This document shows positions 1-12,302 of a DNA stretch of 64,000 nucleotides, piece after piece. How positions within the stretch are numbered: position 1 is the first letter of the stretch; the number at the start of each line of letters is the position of its first letter. Both the position numbers and the translations under genes were made by a program. The notes below the pieces were generated by a model, which was given only the letters and a program-made list of their open reading frames with translations, ran no database searches and was not told the origin of the DNA. The DNA lies in assembly GCF_000003815.2 (NCBI RefSeq), contig NC_049992.1, positions 10,560,728 through 10,624,727 on the forward strand. Reading direction: 5' to 3'. The DNA is from Branchiostoma floridae (taxonomy: Eukaryota > Chordata > Leptocardii > Amphioxiformes > Branchiostomatidae).

Positions 1-1899
1 GAACACCCGTAAGGTGTTCAGCACAAACCCCAACTGGGCTTGGTCGTACAGGATGATGACGTCATGATCCTTTGTGCCTACATCATACAAAAGAACATCA
101 GTGTCTGTGAGCGTTAATAGCAAGCCCCAATATCTTTGGAGTAATGTGATCAGATTTAGAGGCACCTTAAGAGTGTTCTCGTTTTGTTACTCTGGGTTGT
201 TTCTCTGATTGATATCAACTTACATATACGATTCATTTGCTAGTCATGCCTTATTTGCATTGCGCTGTCGCTAGAAGTCTAACTTAAATCACAAACTACC
301 AACCCTGTTATGGCCAATGATTCTCACCAATCAACTGTCCTAAACTGAAACTGAATATCTGGTCAAAGGCAAATGACCCTTACCCAAGTCCGCGAACTTC
401 AGCTTGACCTTGTCGCGCGACCCGCTGGAGTAGCCCACGTACTTGACTTCTGACAGGTCCGGGTCCCGCCAGCGTAGGAAAGGCTCCAGTACCCCCTGGC
501 GACCAACCTCCAAAGTGCCGTCCATGAAGGTGACCCAGAATCGGCGCCACTCCTTGGGAGACAGGATGTCCTGTGTGACCACCATCATCAGGAGGGAGCC
601 TTGTTTCCGAACCAGAGATCTGCAGAAAGGCACAAGACAAACAAGTGTAAGCGGACACGCGATATGCATAATTGGAGAGACGCCAAGTAGTTCCAACAAT
701 GTCTTTGCAATAGGACGTGGGAAACTAGCAATGCAAATCGGACTCTCGTTACCTTCGCCAAGAAGGTTATATTTTGAGTAGCGTGTGTATGTATGTTTTA
801 AAACTACATTCATGTACATTGTATATCTATATATACTACGACATTGATGACAAAAGCGGTCCTCGTCGACTTGATAGACGAACAACATATCTATCATCGA
901 AAACCACTTGCATCCGTTTTTTGTCACTAATAGTCGAGTGGTCCAAGAAATATTTAAAAAAAAGCGTTTTGACATCGTATTTATTCTCTTAGACTACCGC
1001 GAATACCTTAAGTCACAGAGCTTTGGCTTTTTGTAGCCCGTTAATTTTTGCCAAGTCATACACAGGGAAATCGCTTTGAAACTGGATGAACTTGACTCCA
1101 CAAGTCTTGCTTGAGGGGCCACAGGGAATGTTCGAGTTGGTTCGGCTGTATGCCACGATGGCAATGTGATATCAGCACTGTAATTGTAAACATCCTGCTA
1201 ATAAATTGTTGCTTTAGGGTAGACATCCTGTCTTGAGTTGGTTAACGTTCCAGCGACATACAGGAAATAAATATGTTTAGTTGATAAAAGTAACTTTTAT
1301 GGCTAAAAATCTGTCCGATCTGTCAAAGTGTTATCTGTAAGCGTATTCTGTTACGTGATTTTACAACGACATTTCTGATGGTGGACAGGTTGTGGCATTT
1401 CCGTTGAGAGGTATTCGCTAGATGTTAGCTACGTTGTGAATAATCCACTCATAATGACTTGCAGTGACTTCGATGAACAAGCTTTCGCTTTCGCAAAAGA
1501 TCTTGACATGCGCACCTGGCGTTCCATTCTCCACCAATCACAATCTCGAACATGTCGGGGGTCGGCGCGTTCTGATTGGACAGCGCGATCCGGACGTCTC
1601 GGGAAGCGCGGACCTCAAAACTGAAGTGTGTCCCCTGGAGCTGGTCCAAGTCAAACGTGTAGTCTTCTCTAATCTTGTTACAGATTTTATAGTCTGTAAA
1701 AAAAACCCATATACATGACAACAATGTTGCACTTGAATAAATAAATGATAACATAAATGAAATTTCATAGCATTAAAACAAACAAACAAACAGGACTCAA
1801 AATCGTGATTCTCTGCAGTGGCAGTTGAGTTCAAATGGCGTGTGGATGTATTACTATGTGAACCTTTTGGTTTGTGTGTGTGTGTGTGCCTCTGTTTAA

Positions 1900-1940
<41 letters not shown>

Positions 1941-4677
1941 TGTGGGTAAGTTGGGGCGGGGGGGGGGGCAGGTGTGTTCGTGTGACGTGAGTCAAGGTTA
2001 AATTTCCAATTCACCATCATCCTCGAACTGTGCGAAGTAGTCCTTCCACATGAGCTGTATCTCCAGCTCCCATGTTTTGTAGAGCACGACGAGTACAGCC
2101 ACCATCAGGAGGAACACAGCGGGCACGAGATGGCCGCAGGGTGGGCGTGGTGGAAGATCCTGTCCTGGAATCCACGGGTGGGTCTGGAAAAGTAAAGACA
2201 AACAAACACTGTTAGCATGACAGACATTTTGTCTCTCGTTTTAGGTAGTCATCATTATCTCTGTTTCTTTCTTCGATTATTGCATCGGGGAAAGAGCGTT
2301 CCATTGTCTATTGTTCGACACTCACACAGAACAACTTTACTTTACTTGCTTGGCAACCGTCGTCTAAATCGAATAGCACTAGAAAAGTTGTAACGTAAGA
2401 AAGAGGAGAGACGACTGGATATTTTTCAGCGTTGCGTAGAGAGGGAGACAGAAGTAAAGTACTTACGTTAGTACCTCTTTGTTACTATAGGGCTCACCTC
2501 CGTTCACGAGCGTTGCGTTCTCCTGTGCCCATCCGAATGTTGTGTGCGCGATGCAGATGTACTCACCAAAATCATCCTCTCTCACATCGGTGAGCGATAG
2601 GGTGTTGTTCATGTTCAAACTACCGTCTTTCTCTATCCTGTAAGAAAAAAAGACCAAATATTGTATAAATTATTGTATTCAAACACAATAGAAGAAATGC
2701 CCCCCAAAATACCAGTGGTCTCCTTTATAGAGTTCTCTAGTGTCTCTAGACGGGTGACCGTAGAAATTTCCTGGTAAAGTTTGACCGACTTCGCCGGACG
2801 CGACGACGCTACATGAACAAGGTGACCTGTACCTGTTCTAAGTTTTACAAGCGATTTGTCCGGACAAAAATTATAGTAGATAAATTGCTAGTATACCAAG
2901 GACGTCTTATACAACATCCTTGCTAGTACAGAGCGGTCAATTCAGCGGGAAATTCGTAATTTTTAATTGATTTGGATTATAAAATGTAATTAGCAGTCAC
3001 GTGAAATCTACTTGGAAAATTAAAAGCAAAAAATGTAATCTAACGTTAGTACAGAGAAGTTCTTTTCTTGACCTTCAGCACAGTATATTACTTTGCCTAG
3101 TCACCTTCGATGTAAGATCATCTTCGATGAGTCGACGAAGGTGTTGTTTTTTGTCCAGTAAAGTTGCGGGAAGTGTGCTGGCCCCACCACTCCAAAGTTG
3201 GCCTGACAGAGGAAGGTGGCGTTGTCGGCAGGATGTCGGTAGGCTATCGTTGGGGTGATGGGCTGCATGATGGGAGCAGTCATGGACTCAGGGTCTGTCA
3301 ATCAAACAACACCGATTAGCAACGTCACTGAACAACAACAACGTCAGCTAAAAAGGCCCATGTGGTAATTGAAATTGTGCAGGCTTAATATTAGTGTTAG
3401 CAAATTCACTTTGACCGTCATTGTATAAATCACGTCATCATCATCATCGGCCGACGTGCTTACACACGACGGGGTTATAACGTTACGTATACCCTTTCGC
3501 TGGCTAATAGCAAGACGGGAATGCGCCAGGTCTCCCGTCCGAGTGAATGGCGTGTGATCACCGTATGGCTAGCGCTGATACGAGACGGAGGTTCAAGACC
3601 GAAGGATTTGCACCATCGCACACCGGTTCATGCCCCTACTTTTTTTCGAAAGGTGTGGTGGGTTCTTTAACGTGCGTGAGGTGTGGCTCTCCCCAAACAC
3701 GGGACCTCCGTTAATCACGCGGAATTCGAACTTGTAAATGGCAAGGAGATGAATCATTATCATATAAGAAGAAGCACTACACACAGACGCACCTCTGGTT
3801 GTGAGCTGGATCTTAGCAGTGTACGTGTGTGTCCCGTTGGTCATCTCGCACGTGTAGTTTCCCGCGTCATCGCGGTACACTTTCCTGAAGTCCAGCTTCT
3901 CTCTCTTGTCTCCTGTCTGCTGGATCAGCTCCGTGTTCTTCCACTTGTACCTGACCCCCTCCTTGTACCACGTGGTCGTGTCGAACTCCCAGCATTCATG
4001 GTAAGGGCACCTGGTGTGTAGAGTCCCGAATTTCGTTTTGTCAAGACAGTTTTTAAGGATGGCTTTTGAAATCATTGGAAGACTATAGATCTTGTTGGTG
4101 CTCGCTCACTGAATTAAGTCAGAGTGATGATTGATCTTATCAAATAAAGGGAAATAACTTTCTCCTATTGTAATGATTAATATACTCACGTAATGATGAT
4201 GAATTCAGTATTAACGGCACGTTCATAATGAAGTTCTTGTATTTTGTCCTGCCAGCTGTGACATGGTTCATCGGTACCGTAGTCATAGGTGTACGTAGAG
4301 TATCCGGATCCAGAGTAGTCTATAGAATGAGAAAAAATTAGAAAAAGAAAAAAATCTAGAAAGAGCACGTTGAAATTCTTTTACAGTGAATTTCTGGTAG
4401 CAAGGAAATTTAGTATGTCCTTGCTGGTAGTAAAGTTTATTCTCCAAGCAGTGGTTTCGATACAATAACAAACAACACACTCACAACAACAACAATCAAT
4501 AGTTAACCACTCACCGTTGCCATAGTAACTGTAATAGTCGTAGTAGTAGTCGTCAGCTGCAGTAGAAGCCAGAAATGACGGTTCGGTTGGAGGAGGACCA
4601 ACACTTACACAGGAACTATTCAGTGTAAGAAGTGACAGGGTGACAAGGCACAACCACATTCCGTTTCCAGACCGCAT
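1..4677 (-). CDS. IL-1-receptor-like protein with two Ig domains, TM, FAMeT domain and TIR (3' end beyond window)
   Basis: Predicted cell-surface immune receptor. Exons in transcript order: 4677-4515, 4319-4190, 4010-3793, 3294-3105, 2637-2498, 2164-2015, 1693-1516, 619-384, 77-<1; all phases match, giving about 494 residues before the window edge. Residues 1 to about 23 are a signal peptide. About 41-70 is a Tyr/Asp-rich stretch (DYYYDYYSYYG). Ig1 is about 98-170 (Cys, WYKEG, DDAGNYTC) and Ig2 about 171-280 (FLCQA, LYWTK, DDFGEYIC). The membrane segment is about 293-309, followed by an IL-1R-like juxtamembrane run (WKDYFAQFEDD). Residues about 338-466 match the farnesoic acid O-methyltransferase (Methyltransf_FA) fold: FSFEVRA, FEIVIGG, EWRRFWVTF, EPFLRWRDPD, KYVGYSSG. 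Then KDHDVIILYD and FVLNTLRVF look like TIR box 1 and helix A. The IL-1R family normally goes directly from TM to TIR, so the intervening domain is odd. Only 26 TIR residues are visible, so TIR is likely rather than certain. The ATG follows a 9-nt UTR after a good acceptor at 4687. Confidence 0.8.
1876..1946. repeat. (TG)n microsatellite
   Basis: Two runs of TG dinucleotides separated by a short interruption, followed at about 1955-1970 by a G-rich run. They lie in the intron between the TM exon and the first FAMeT exon of the receptor gene. Confidence 0.95.
3470..3740 (+). repeat. Possible tRNA-derived SINE fragment in a receptor intron
   Basis: Between exons 3 and 4 of the receptor gene lies a GC-richer segment with a near-consensus pol III B box (GGTTCAAGACC, about 3590) and a weak A-box-like block (TGGCTAGCGCTGA) about 30 bp upstream. 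The rest looks like interspersed-repeat sequence rather than exon. No poly(A) tail or target duplication was found, so the call is tentative. Confidence 0.35.
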
Positions 4678-5134
4678 CTTGAATACCTGATGAATTGGAA
4701 AACATTATCTTTACTCATCTGTATCCTGAAACTCCTGACCATTACTTATGCAGAATACGATGTAGAAAAAAAGGACGATCTGCTGCAATACCAAGAAAAT
4801 TCAGCAGGGGACCAAAATAAAACGATTTCTTTATCTAATCAAGGAGCTTATGCTAGCTTATAAACTAGCCTCCACCGGGCTACGGGGATGTGGGGATCGT
4901 AGAAACTAGCCAGGGGACTAAGTTTTTCACGCGCGGCCGACCAACTCCTCTGGTAGCAAAACTCTCTGGTGGCGAATTATTCGCAGTCGGTCTTGTAGAG
5001 ACTACTGTTTAACCGCAAGTATACAAACATACACTGAAAAAAAAACCCGCTAAAGAAACATAACTTTCTTGACGAAGTATCAAGAATGTTACAATCAGTC
5101 ATCTGCGTCGTCACCTTAGAAGGCACCAGATCTT

Positions 5135-5510
5135 AAGATCTTAGGCACAATCTATACACGGTTTTTCCCGATATCGGCGAGCCAACAACCTCTCGCCGAC
5201 AGCTTTTTTTTCAGCGTCTAGATGGAACTGCAATATCGCCATAAAGATATCGGGAAAATTTCTCCCTTAAGGTCCGGACCATTCGTACGATAGCTTAGCA
5301 GGGGTCCCCGATAGCTTAGCAGGGGTCCCCGACAGCTTCCGCGCGCGTGTAGATGTGTCCCGACGTCGGGAAGGCTCATCAGCATACAACGCGGGCTCAT
5401 TAGGCTATATAGCTGTTTATGACTGCAAGCGCCACGGGTGTCCCGCGGCCAACGTTCCAGATCCCTCCACAGATATCGGTAAAAACTGTGTATAGATTGG
5501 GCCTTAATCT
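5135..5510. mobile_element. Short inverted-repeat (MITE-like) element
   Basis: The left end (TAGGCACAATCTATACAC, about 5142) is inverted at the right end (GTGTATAGATTGGGCCTTA, about 5488), and the inner GATATCGG blocks are also inverted. A 22-bp unit (CGATAGCTTAGCAGGGGTCC) is tandemly doubled inside. It codes for nothing recognisable. It lies in the gene-free stretch upstream of the receptor gene. Confidence 0.65.
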
Positions 5511-6047
5511 GCACGCCCAACAATCAACTGATGAGAGTAACCTTGCAATAAACGTTCACTTGTTCACATCTTGCATGACTGCTGATGCTGCACAACAACA
5601 GGCACGTCATTACCACATACCGCAAAATAAACCATGTGGTACTGTTCAGGACCTTTCCTTGCCCCACTGCCTGCCTCTGACAATGGAGTGGTTGTTTTTG
5701 TGACTCTCAAGTGTCAGACCAAGTATTAGTTGAATGACTGCGCAAGCACGAAGCGCGGGAAAGGTGACAAAGGAGTGTCTAATTTTAGGAAAATGACGTG
5801 TTTGGAATCATGATATTTTTTCTAAACTCTTCCTCATGACGAGTGCAAAGTCAAAACACACCACAGTTTACGAACAGATGCCATAGAAAAGCATTGGAAT
5901 CAAGGGGAACTGCTGTATTAATAGCTTTTACGGAAAACAACTTTGAGACATATTCTACCCCAAGTGATGGTAAGTGAAAGTTAAAAGCGGCTGAAAAGAT
6001 ATCTGCAGTAAAGGAAATAATACCTCGTGATTTCAAAGGTGTGTGTG

Positions 6048-6064
6048 TGTGAGAGAGAGAGAGA

Positions 6065-6144
<80 letters not shown>
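6048..6144. repeat. (GA)n microsatellite
   Basis: Nearly pure GA repeat of about 100 bp with a few GGGA and AAAG interruptions, followed by GC/TG alternating sequence to about 6300. The Arg/Glu and Ser/Leu reading frames across it are by-products of the repeat. The rest of 5511-7490 shows no gene. Confidence 0.95.
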
Positions 6145-6148
<4 letters not shown>

Positions 6149-7497
6149 AGAGAAAGAGAATGAGAGAGAAGGGGGAGGTATCTGCTTATGATTTATGTAT
6201 TCGAGAGCGCGTGTGCATTTATGTGCGCGTGTGTGTGCCTCACGGTGCTTGCGCGAGTGTGTACGCGCGCGCGCGTTTGTACGTCTCTGTACATGTGTAC
6301 CGGAGTTGCTACTGTTGAACATGAAAGCAGTCTGGCGTCACTTTGTACAGTACTAGTATCACCCCGGGCAGGGAAACTTTCCCTCTAACATGAGACTGCC
6401 TGTCCCCGAAACCATGACATCTGACTAGGCAGAGTTTCGTATCAAATATAATGTTATATATAATTATTTTATACTTTAAAGAGCCATGTTTCTAGGAGTG
6501 TGTCTTGCCTACCTAAAGACCGCTCCAAGCACATGTACATAATTATGCAGGCCAGCGGCAAGATTGCGAGAGATTGTCAGAATCAAAGGACAGTATTGTA
6601 TGGCATGGCACTGTCACACGGCCTATTGTTTGCTAAGTTGCGCGCTTATAGACCTAGCATTCACCAAAGTTTCGTGGGAAAGATAGTTATCGGATGGATT
6701 GGTGGTGTCTTCTCACGGAAACAGCAGTCTTTAACCAAGGACGTTACATCGTCCTTGCTTTAACTGATCAACTCTGACGTCAGCGTGTGTTTGATTTTGT
6801 GTATATACGAGTAAAGCACAGAAGTAAAAGTGCTTTTCAGTTACTCTTTATCAGTACAACACTAACATTACGAACACCAAAATGGCACTATGGCCATCCG
6901 ACTGGGTGGGCCGCTGCACCTGTCATGTTTTATTGCTTGTAATTGTTTGCTTTATTCAAGCCGTGACATTATATACTTGACATTAGAAACTTTCACGTAA
7001 CTTGTAGGGACTTCTGTTACCAGAAAAAAAAAAAAACTGTGTTACTAGTACATAATGGTCGGCACGAAACGTATCAGTATCAAAATTACAACAGCTGAAA
7101 CTTTTCACAGCATTGCTTGCACTTTCCCTGCTGCCGTCATGTCCATTCAAACTTTTCGCCCTGTCTCAATTCGGTCTAACAGGTAGGTGTTAAAGCCAAC
7201 ATCGCAAAGTGTGCGGTTGTGTTGAGTTGGCATTAAAAATCTTAACAACAGTACCAATGTTGTCCTGGTACGCAAAAATATTACAAGGCTTCTCTACCCA
7301 AAGGGAAACGAAGGAGGGAGGCCAACACACGTGCGCCAGTGGAATGGGAGCGGAAGTTCGTCGTGTACAACCACTGCGGGGGTTCGAATTACGAAAACAA
7401 AATACAACACAGACAAAAAGTAGTGGGCGGTTTTAACTAATTCTTCAATTTAGAATACTTCGAGTTTGAAAGAGCAAAAAACAACAGCATGACTCAC

Positions 7498-7830
7498 CGT
7501 ATGCAGATCCGATCCAAGTCGATGAATGATATGACTGTACTTAGTATCAAAGGTCGACCAAACTTCGTCAGGACTCGGCTGTTTAGAATTTTGGTCAGTG
7601 TTGACTCCCCCGCTCCCCGTGAAGCCCCTCTACCATGACACAACCACCAAGTGGGGCCCGCGTCCACCCTTCAGACTGAGCCCTTTGGCACCTAGAAGAC
7701 TGGATATGTTAGATTATCAGGCTTCAGGGCTTCCACGAAATCCGCGCAGAGTTTACATGGGATACCTTTATGCAAATTACTTCCTCCTAGACCGGAAACT
7801 CGCCGGTGACGTCAAGGCCGGCCATTGGCT
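7498..7830 (-). promoter_or_regulatory. Candidate noncoding first exon and promoter of the receptor gene
   Basis: A strong minus-strand splice donor (ACG then GTGAGT) ends a putative exon at 7498. The coding exon at 4677 is preceded by a good acceptor at about 4687, which implies an upstream 5' UTR exon. Just upstream in the transcript sense sit a palindromic CRE (TGACGTCA, 7807-7814) and a CCAAT box in reverse (ATTGG near 7824), in GC-richer sequence. This fits a TATA-less promoter whose exon runs from about 7.8 kb down to 7498. It is inferred from motifs only; the first exon could lie elsewhere. Confidence 0.4.
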
Positions 7831-7988
7831 GTTCGCTTCCACACCCTGTGACGTACTCCAAAGTAACTTATTAATAGATAGTTGCCAAAGTAACCAACAC
7901 TATGTCATTGCTGGTTGTATGTGTTCACTTGGTTGCGGAATGTATTATACAGTGAGTCTGTCTTCATAGTAGCGCCTTGTCCTTGGCC

Positions 7989-8192
7989 TAATCTCCAAGC
8001 AGAGACTTACTGGAGGCATAAGACAGTATCAAAAGGGTCAAAGCAACTCTTTCAGTCCACCAAATGTCAACCCCAACCATATGATTTTGCCAACAATGAC
8101 TCAAAGCAATGTCCAAAAAGTGACCAGTTGGAAAGCCTGCTTCGGGGCTTTTGATATCGTCTTATGCCACCGGTAAATTTACTTGGAGATTG
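7989..8192. mobile_element. Foldback/palindromic repeat element
   Basis: The left arm (AATCTCCAAGCAG, then GGCATAAGACAGTATCAAAA) is inverted in the right arm (TTTTGATATCGTCTTATGCC, then TACTTGGAGATT). The total is about 200 bp. A relative with the same arms lies at 25180-25318. This is a non-coding foldback or MITE-type repeat. Confidence 0.65.
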
Positions 8193-11065
8193 CCTTGACC
8201 TATCCACCTGTACGATTGCCCACACTTTTGATTTAATATATGGGGTCACCTGGACAATGTGACCACTTGTTGCTAGATCCTTTAGACATTTTTTTCATCA
8301 GCCATTACAATTCCTGTCAATATTGACCACCTGTTCAGCTAGACCTTTTATTGGTCTTTGGGGAAATATTTAAGCTGTACTTCACAGTACTGTACCACCC
8401 AGGAAGCACAACACGTTTTTTTCTTCTATGTATTCATTCTGATGACTTAGAAAAGATAACAGGCAAGGTATTTTCATTAAAATAGCACAGCATTTATTAA
8501 CATTGACATACATTTATGATACATCATAGTAAGCTCCATTTTCTTTCTTGGACCAGGGATTTAATCGACGGCCCCATATCTTTAGCTCAGAATGTTTGCA
8601 ACAGATTCTGCTTTTTAACACAATATTATCTCCTAAAGTATTCCCTCAAATCACACATACCTCGATTTTTGACTCCACAAATCCTAGTAGTACCATGATT
8701 TTCCTTTAATGGAATATATGAAGACAATGATCATCCACACAAATATCTTTCAATATGGAAAATTCTCAAAATGTATACCATAAGGCTATATTCATCATCA
8801 TGTCAATGCACAATATCTGCACTACTACTACTTTCATTATCATCTGATTAGGAAATTGCATTGAAACCTACACCCTAGTCCAGATTTCTCAACAAATGGT
8901 TTTCCACCCTTAACATCCTGACTTACTTTTGCTATCCTGACATTATGCAGTAACAAATCGGACAATTCCTAACTTAAAATTGAAGTTGTTCATCATTAGA
9001 CACACTTTTATCTGATCTTACAGGTTAAAAAAAGATTATTATTAAGTTTATCACCATTGATGTCAACATCAACTTGATAAACAATATACCAAAACCATTC
9101 TCAATTCATGAGAATTGCAATACCTGCCACTGCATACTACACAATTTTTGTAACAGTTACACAAGAATTTGGTCAATGAGAGATGATACGACAAAAACTT
9201 TTTCCAAATCTTGAATGACTTAACAAGATGAAACAAAAGGACATCTCTCATCTGTATGCAAGTCTATGCAAATAATTCTGATTATACTTGTAGTTGTACA
9301 TGAATAAATTTGTCATATGTTTCTTACAACATGCTGCCACACATGTACTTGAATTATGAAAAGCTATACTTTGCAGAATACAATCATCTTTGACACTACG
9401 ACCTTGTAATAATCTTAACTGGTGTCATTACAGGAAGATAAAGGGTCTAACAAGAAAGGATGAAAAAAGACTTACCCAAAAGTATATATAACTATTAAAT
9501 CCCTCCAAAATTCCACTACTGTTAAGGGGGGTTACACTGAATTCCTGAAGCAGGGTGCAATTTCATCCAGCGGCAGAAGGGTTAACTTATTTTATCTATT
9601 GTATTTGCTATAAACTACATACTATATACCATTACCCTTTGTACTTTGAAAAAAATACAACAATTTGGGTTAAAAAAAATAAGAAGACTGAATGGTGCTT
9701 AAGAAACTGAGTAAAGCAAGGAAGAATAACAAATTCAATTTATGGGGCAAGATATAGCATTTGGATGATCACATTCTGGTCCCCTAGAATTTACACTTAT
9801 AGAGAAAAACCTCTGTAAAGCTGCATACAATGTTAGTAAATATGTCAATACTTAATGTTATACAGAATGATATTCCATCTACCAGCATTGAAATCTGTAA
9901 TTTCTACATTCAGTTGGCTAACATTGGGCCAAAATTGATTCTGTTTTTACATCTTTAAAGTTGTTGTTATATCAGCATCATGAAAAAGGCAAAAATCTCA
10001 AGTGTTAAATGAATAGTACTGTAAAGGTCAAAGCCAGGAAGGATTGACAGAAGAGTGTGTGTGTGTGTGTGTGTGTCTGTTTTGTGTTTGTGTGTGCATG
10101 CATGTGTGTAATCAATTCAAAACCAGCAGTCTAAACTTGGTAAGTGGCATTGGTAAGTACAGCCTGCACTGGCATCTGTCAGCTACATTTTTAAAACAGT
10201 CACTGTTGGAAGAAAATTGATAGTAACTGTATGCATGCGTGACTGATGAACCTCTTCAAGGAACTACATTTTTTAAGAAGTGTGGTGGTTTCATTGAGTG
10301 ACATTCGTCAAATAGTCTACACTGATAGTTTACAACATGCCCTATATAGCTAAAGGCTGGTTTCCCGTGTTCCAGGTATGGGTGGGATTGGGGCCAGCTT
10401 ACATCATCTCCTGCCAGACATGTAATACATCCGTTTGGTTGGGCTGCTTGCAAGTTTGCAAAAGCACAAAGAAAAGCAAATTAAAAAAAAAAGGCCCAAC
10501 CAAAGAAAAAGAGAACCCAAAACAAGATTTTTACAAAATCCTTTCTGTCAATCCTTCCAGGGACACCTCAAAGCATTACAGTCATTAATGTCAATCATTA
10601 TATAACATGGATCAGTACTATTCTTGGTCTTGAAAATTACTGTTTATAGTTAACATGATTTACCATGTGAAATAGCACTTTCATGGACACAATCTTCAAT
10701 GTTTAAGATGTTACACCTATCCTGCACAGATGTTGATGAAAGTAATTAATGATCAGTGTAGAAGCAAAATCTGTGAAGAGTCTGGGGTGTACAGAGTTTC
10801 CAATAAAGTACAAAATGCAAATTGGATCAACAAGACTTCCACTATGAATAGAGAGAAGAGGAGAATATGTTAATGACTATAAAAAGTAAAACTTTAATTG
10901 CTGCAATAAGCATCCTGCACAAGTCTTCAATAAACAAATCAATGCCAATGATTCGACAGGAAGCCAATTTGAGACAAAACGGTTCAATCTAGCAACCTTT
11001 GTCAATGAATAACAAATATAACATCATATCTGTACCATGATAATAATAAAGGAACTTTGCATATA

Positions 11066-11773
11066 GAGTCCATTCCAAGACACCATGCGGATGTTTGTTG
11101 CCATTGTTTAGAATTGATTTTAAAGTTTTGTAATTATATGTCTAGGATATTTGATAATTCAGAAATATTTTTAAAAGTATTTGAACTTTATAAATATTTC
11201 CCTGGTCCTGTAAAACTTTGGAAATATTCATGGTGTGGAATTGGATACTTATAATGGTTTCTAAATAATGATAACAGCATTCTACCATTATTTACCATTT
11301 TCTACCATTTTCTACCATTTTTTGTAAATGGTTCAGTGGGCTGGGAAGATAGCAATTCACACATCCTTGCAAAGTATGGTTGGGTGCCATGCAACAATGG
11401 CCCACCACAAAGGATCCACCAGTGCCCAGCTGTGAAATCTAAAAATATACAGATGCAACAATAGGGCTTACTTTTATGGGGGCAATAAACTAATTTCACC
11501 ATTTGGCAAAGTTTACAAATATTTGTAAATATTTGTAAACGTGAAATATTCACGCAGAAGTTGCACAATTCTTCTAAATAAAGATATTTTTTGTACAGTT
11601 ACTTTCAAAATATTTCTAAAATATTCAAAGGAGTTAAAAAAGATGAGTATTTTCTTGGTCAATTTTTTTGAAAAGAATTTAATTATTGTGGCTCAGATAT
11701 TCTTTTATTCAAAATAATTCAGACAAATTACAAATATCACCTAAAAACTCGCATGGTGACTTGGAATGGACTC
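11066..11773. mobile_element. TA-flanked MITE, copy 1
   Basis: A 708-bp element with terminal inverted repeats (GAGTCCATTCCAAGACACCA / TGACTTGGAATGGACTC) bounded by TA on both sides, as expected of Tc1/mariner-type insertion. Nearly the same sequence recurs at 50399-51097. Inside is a short tandem run of TTTCTACCA. No transposase is encoded. Confidence 0.85.
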
Positions 11774-11907
11774 TAACGTTGATAAAATCAGATGTAATTA
11801 TTATAATCGTTCACCATCTTAATATTGTACACAGGTAGCACAGTCAAGCTTTCTAACAAAATGCTGCTTTTCTAAGGGTACCAAAGTCTGATCATGCAAA
11901 ATCATGC

Positions 11908-12302
11908 AAGACTGATTATCAAGTGTTTTCTATACAGAGACTAACCTGGAATCCAGTCTCTCGCTGGCTCGGCCTTAAACCGTAGTTAGTGCAGGCTCTC
12001 TACGGGGCCAGGGAAGCTCCCAGCCGCCGGGGTAATCGGCCACACCCGGTAGTATTTTCACGCAGTTAGACTTTAGCCCAGGGGGTTAATTATCCGGCCT
12101 AGGTCTCTCGCTAGGCCGGCAATTAACCCCCCCTGGGCAAAGTCCAACCACGTGAAAATTCTACCGGGTGTGGCCGATTATCCCGGCGGCTCAGACCCAC
12201 AGTGGCCCCGTAGAGAGCCTGCACTAAGTACGGTAGGCCGAGCCAGCGAGAGACTGGATTCCAGGTTAGTCTCTGTATAGAAAACACTTGATAATCAGTC
12301 TT
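11908..12302. mobile_element. 395-bp near-perfect palindrome (foldback element)
   Basis: The two arms are reverse complements over almost their whole length. The left arm runs from AAGACTGATTATCAAGTG through CTCTCGCTGGCTCGGCC to GGTTAATTATCCGGCC; the right arm mirrors it. The centre is at about 12105. It is GC-rich within AT-rich surroundings. No coding content; it could form a long hairpin as DNA or RNA. Confidence 0.85.

Noticed and set aside
5218-5523. Minus-strand frame of 101 codons
   Set aside because: It lies inside the MITE-like inverted-repeat element at 5135-5510 and its internal duplication.
6043-6322. Arg/Glu- and Ser/Leu-rich open frames
   Set aside because: Translations of the (GA)n and neighbouring TG/GC microsatellite.
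6500-7969. Several open frames of 75-123 codons between the receptor and ptpn11
   Set aside because: No recognisable domain, no matching splice sites that extend them, and ordinary length for random frames.
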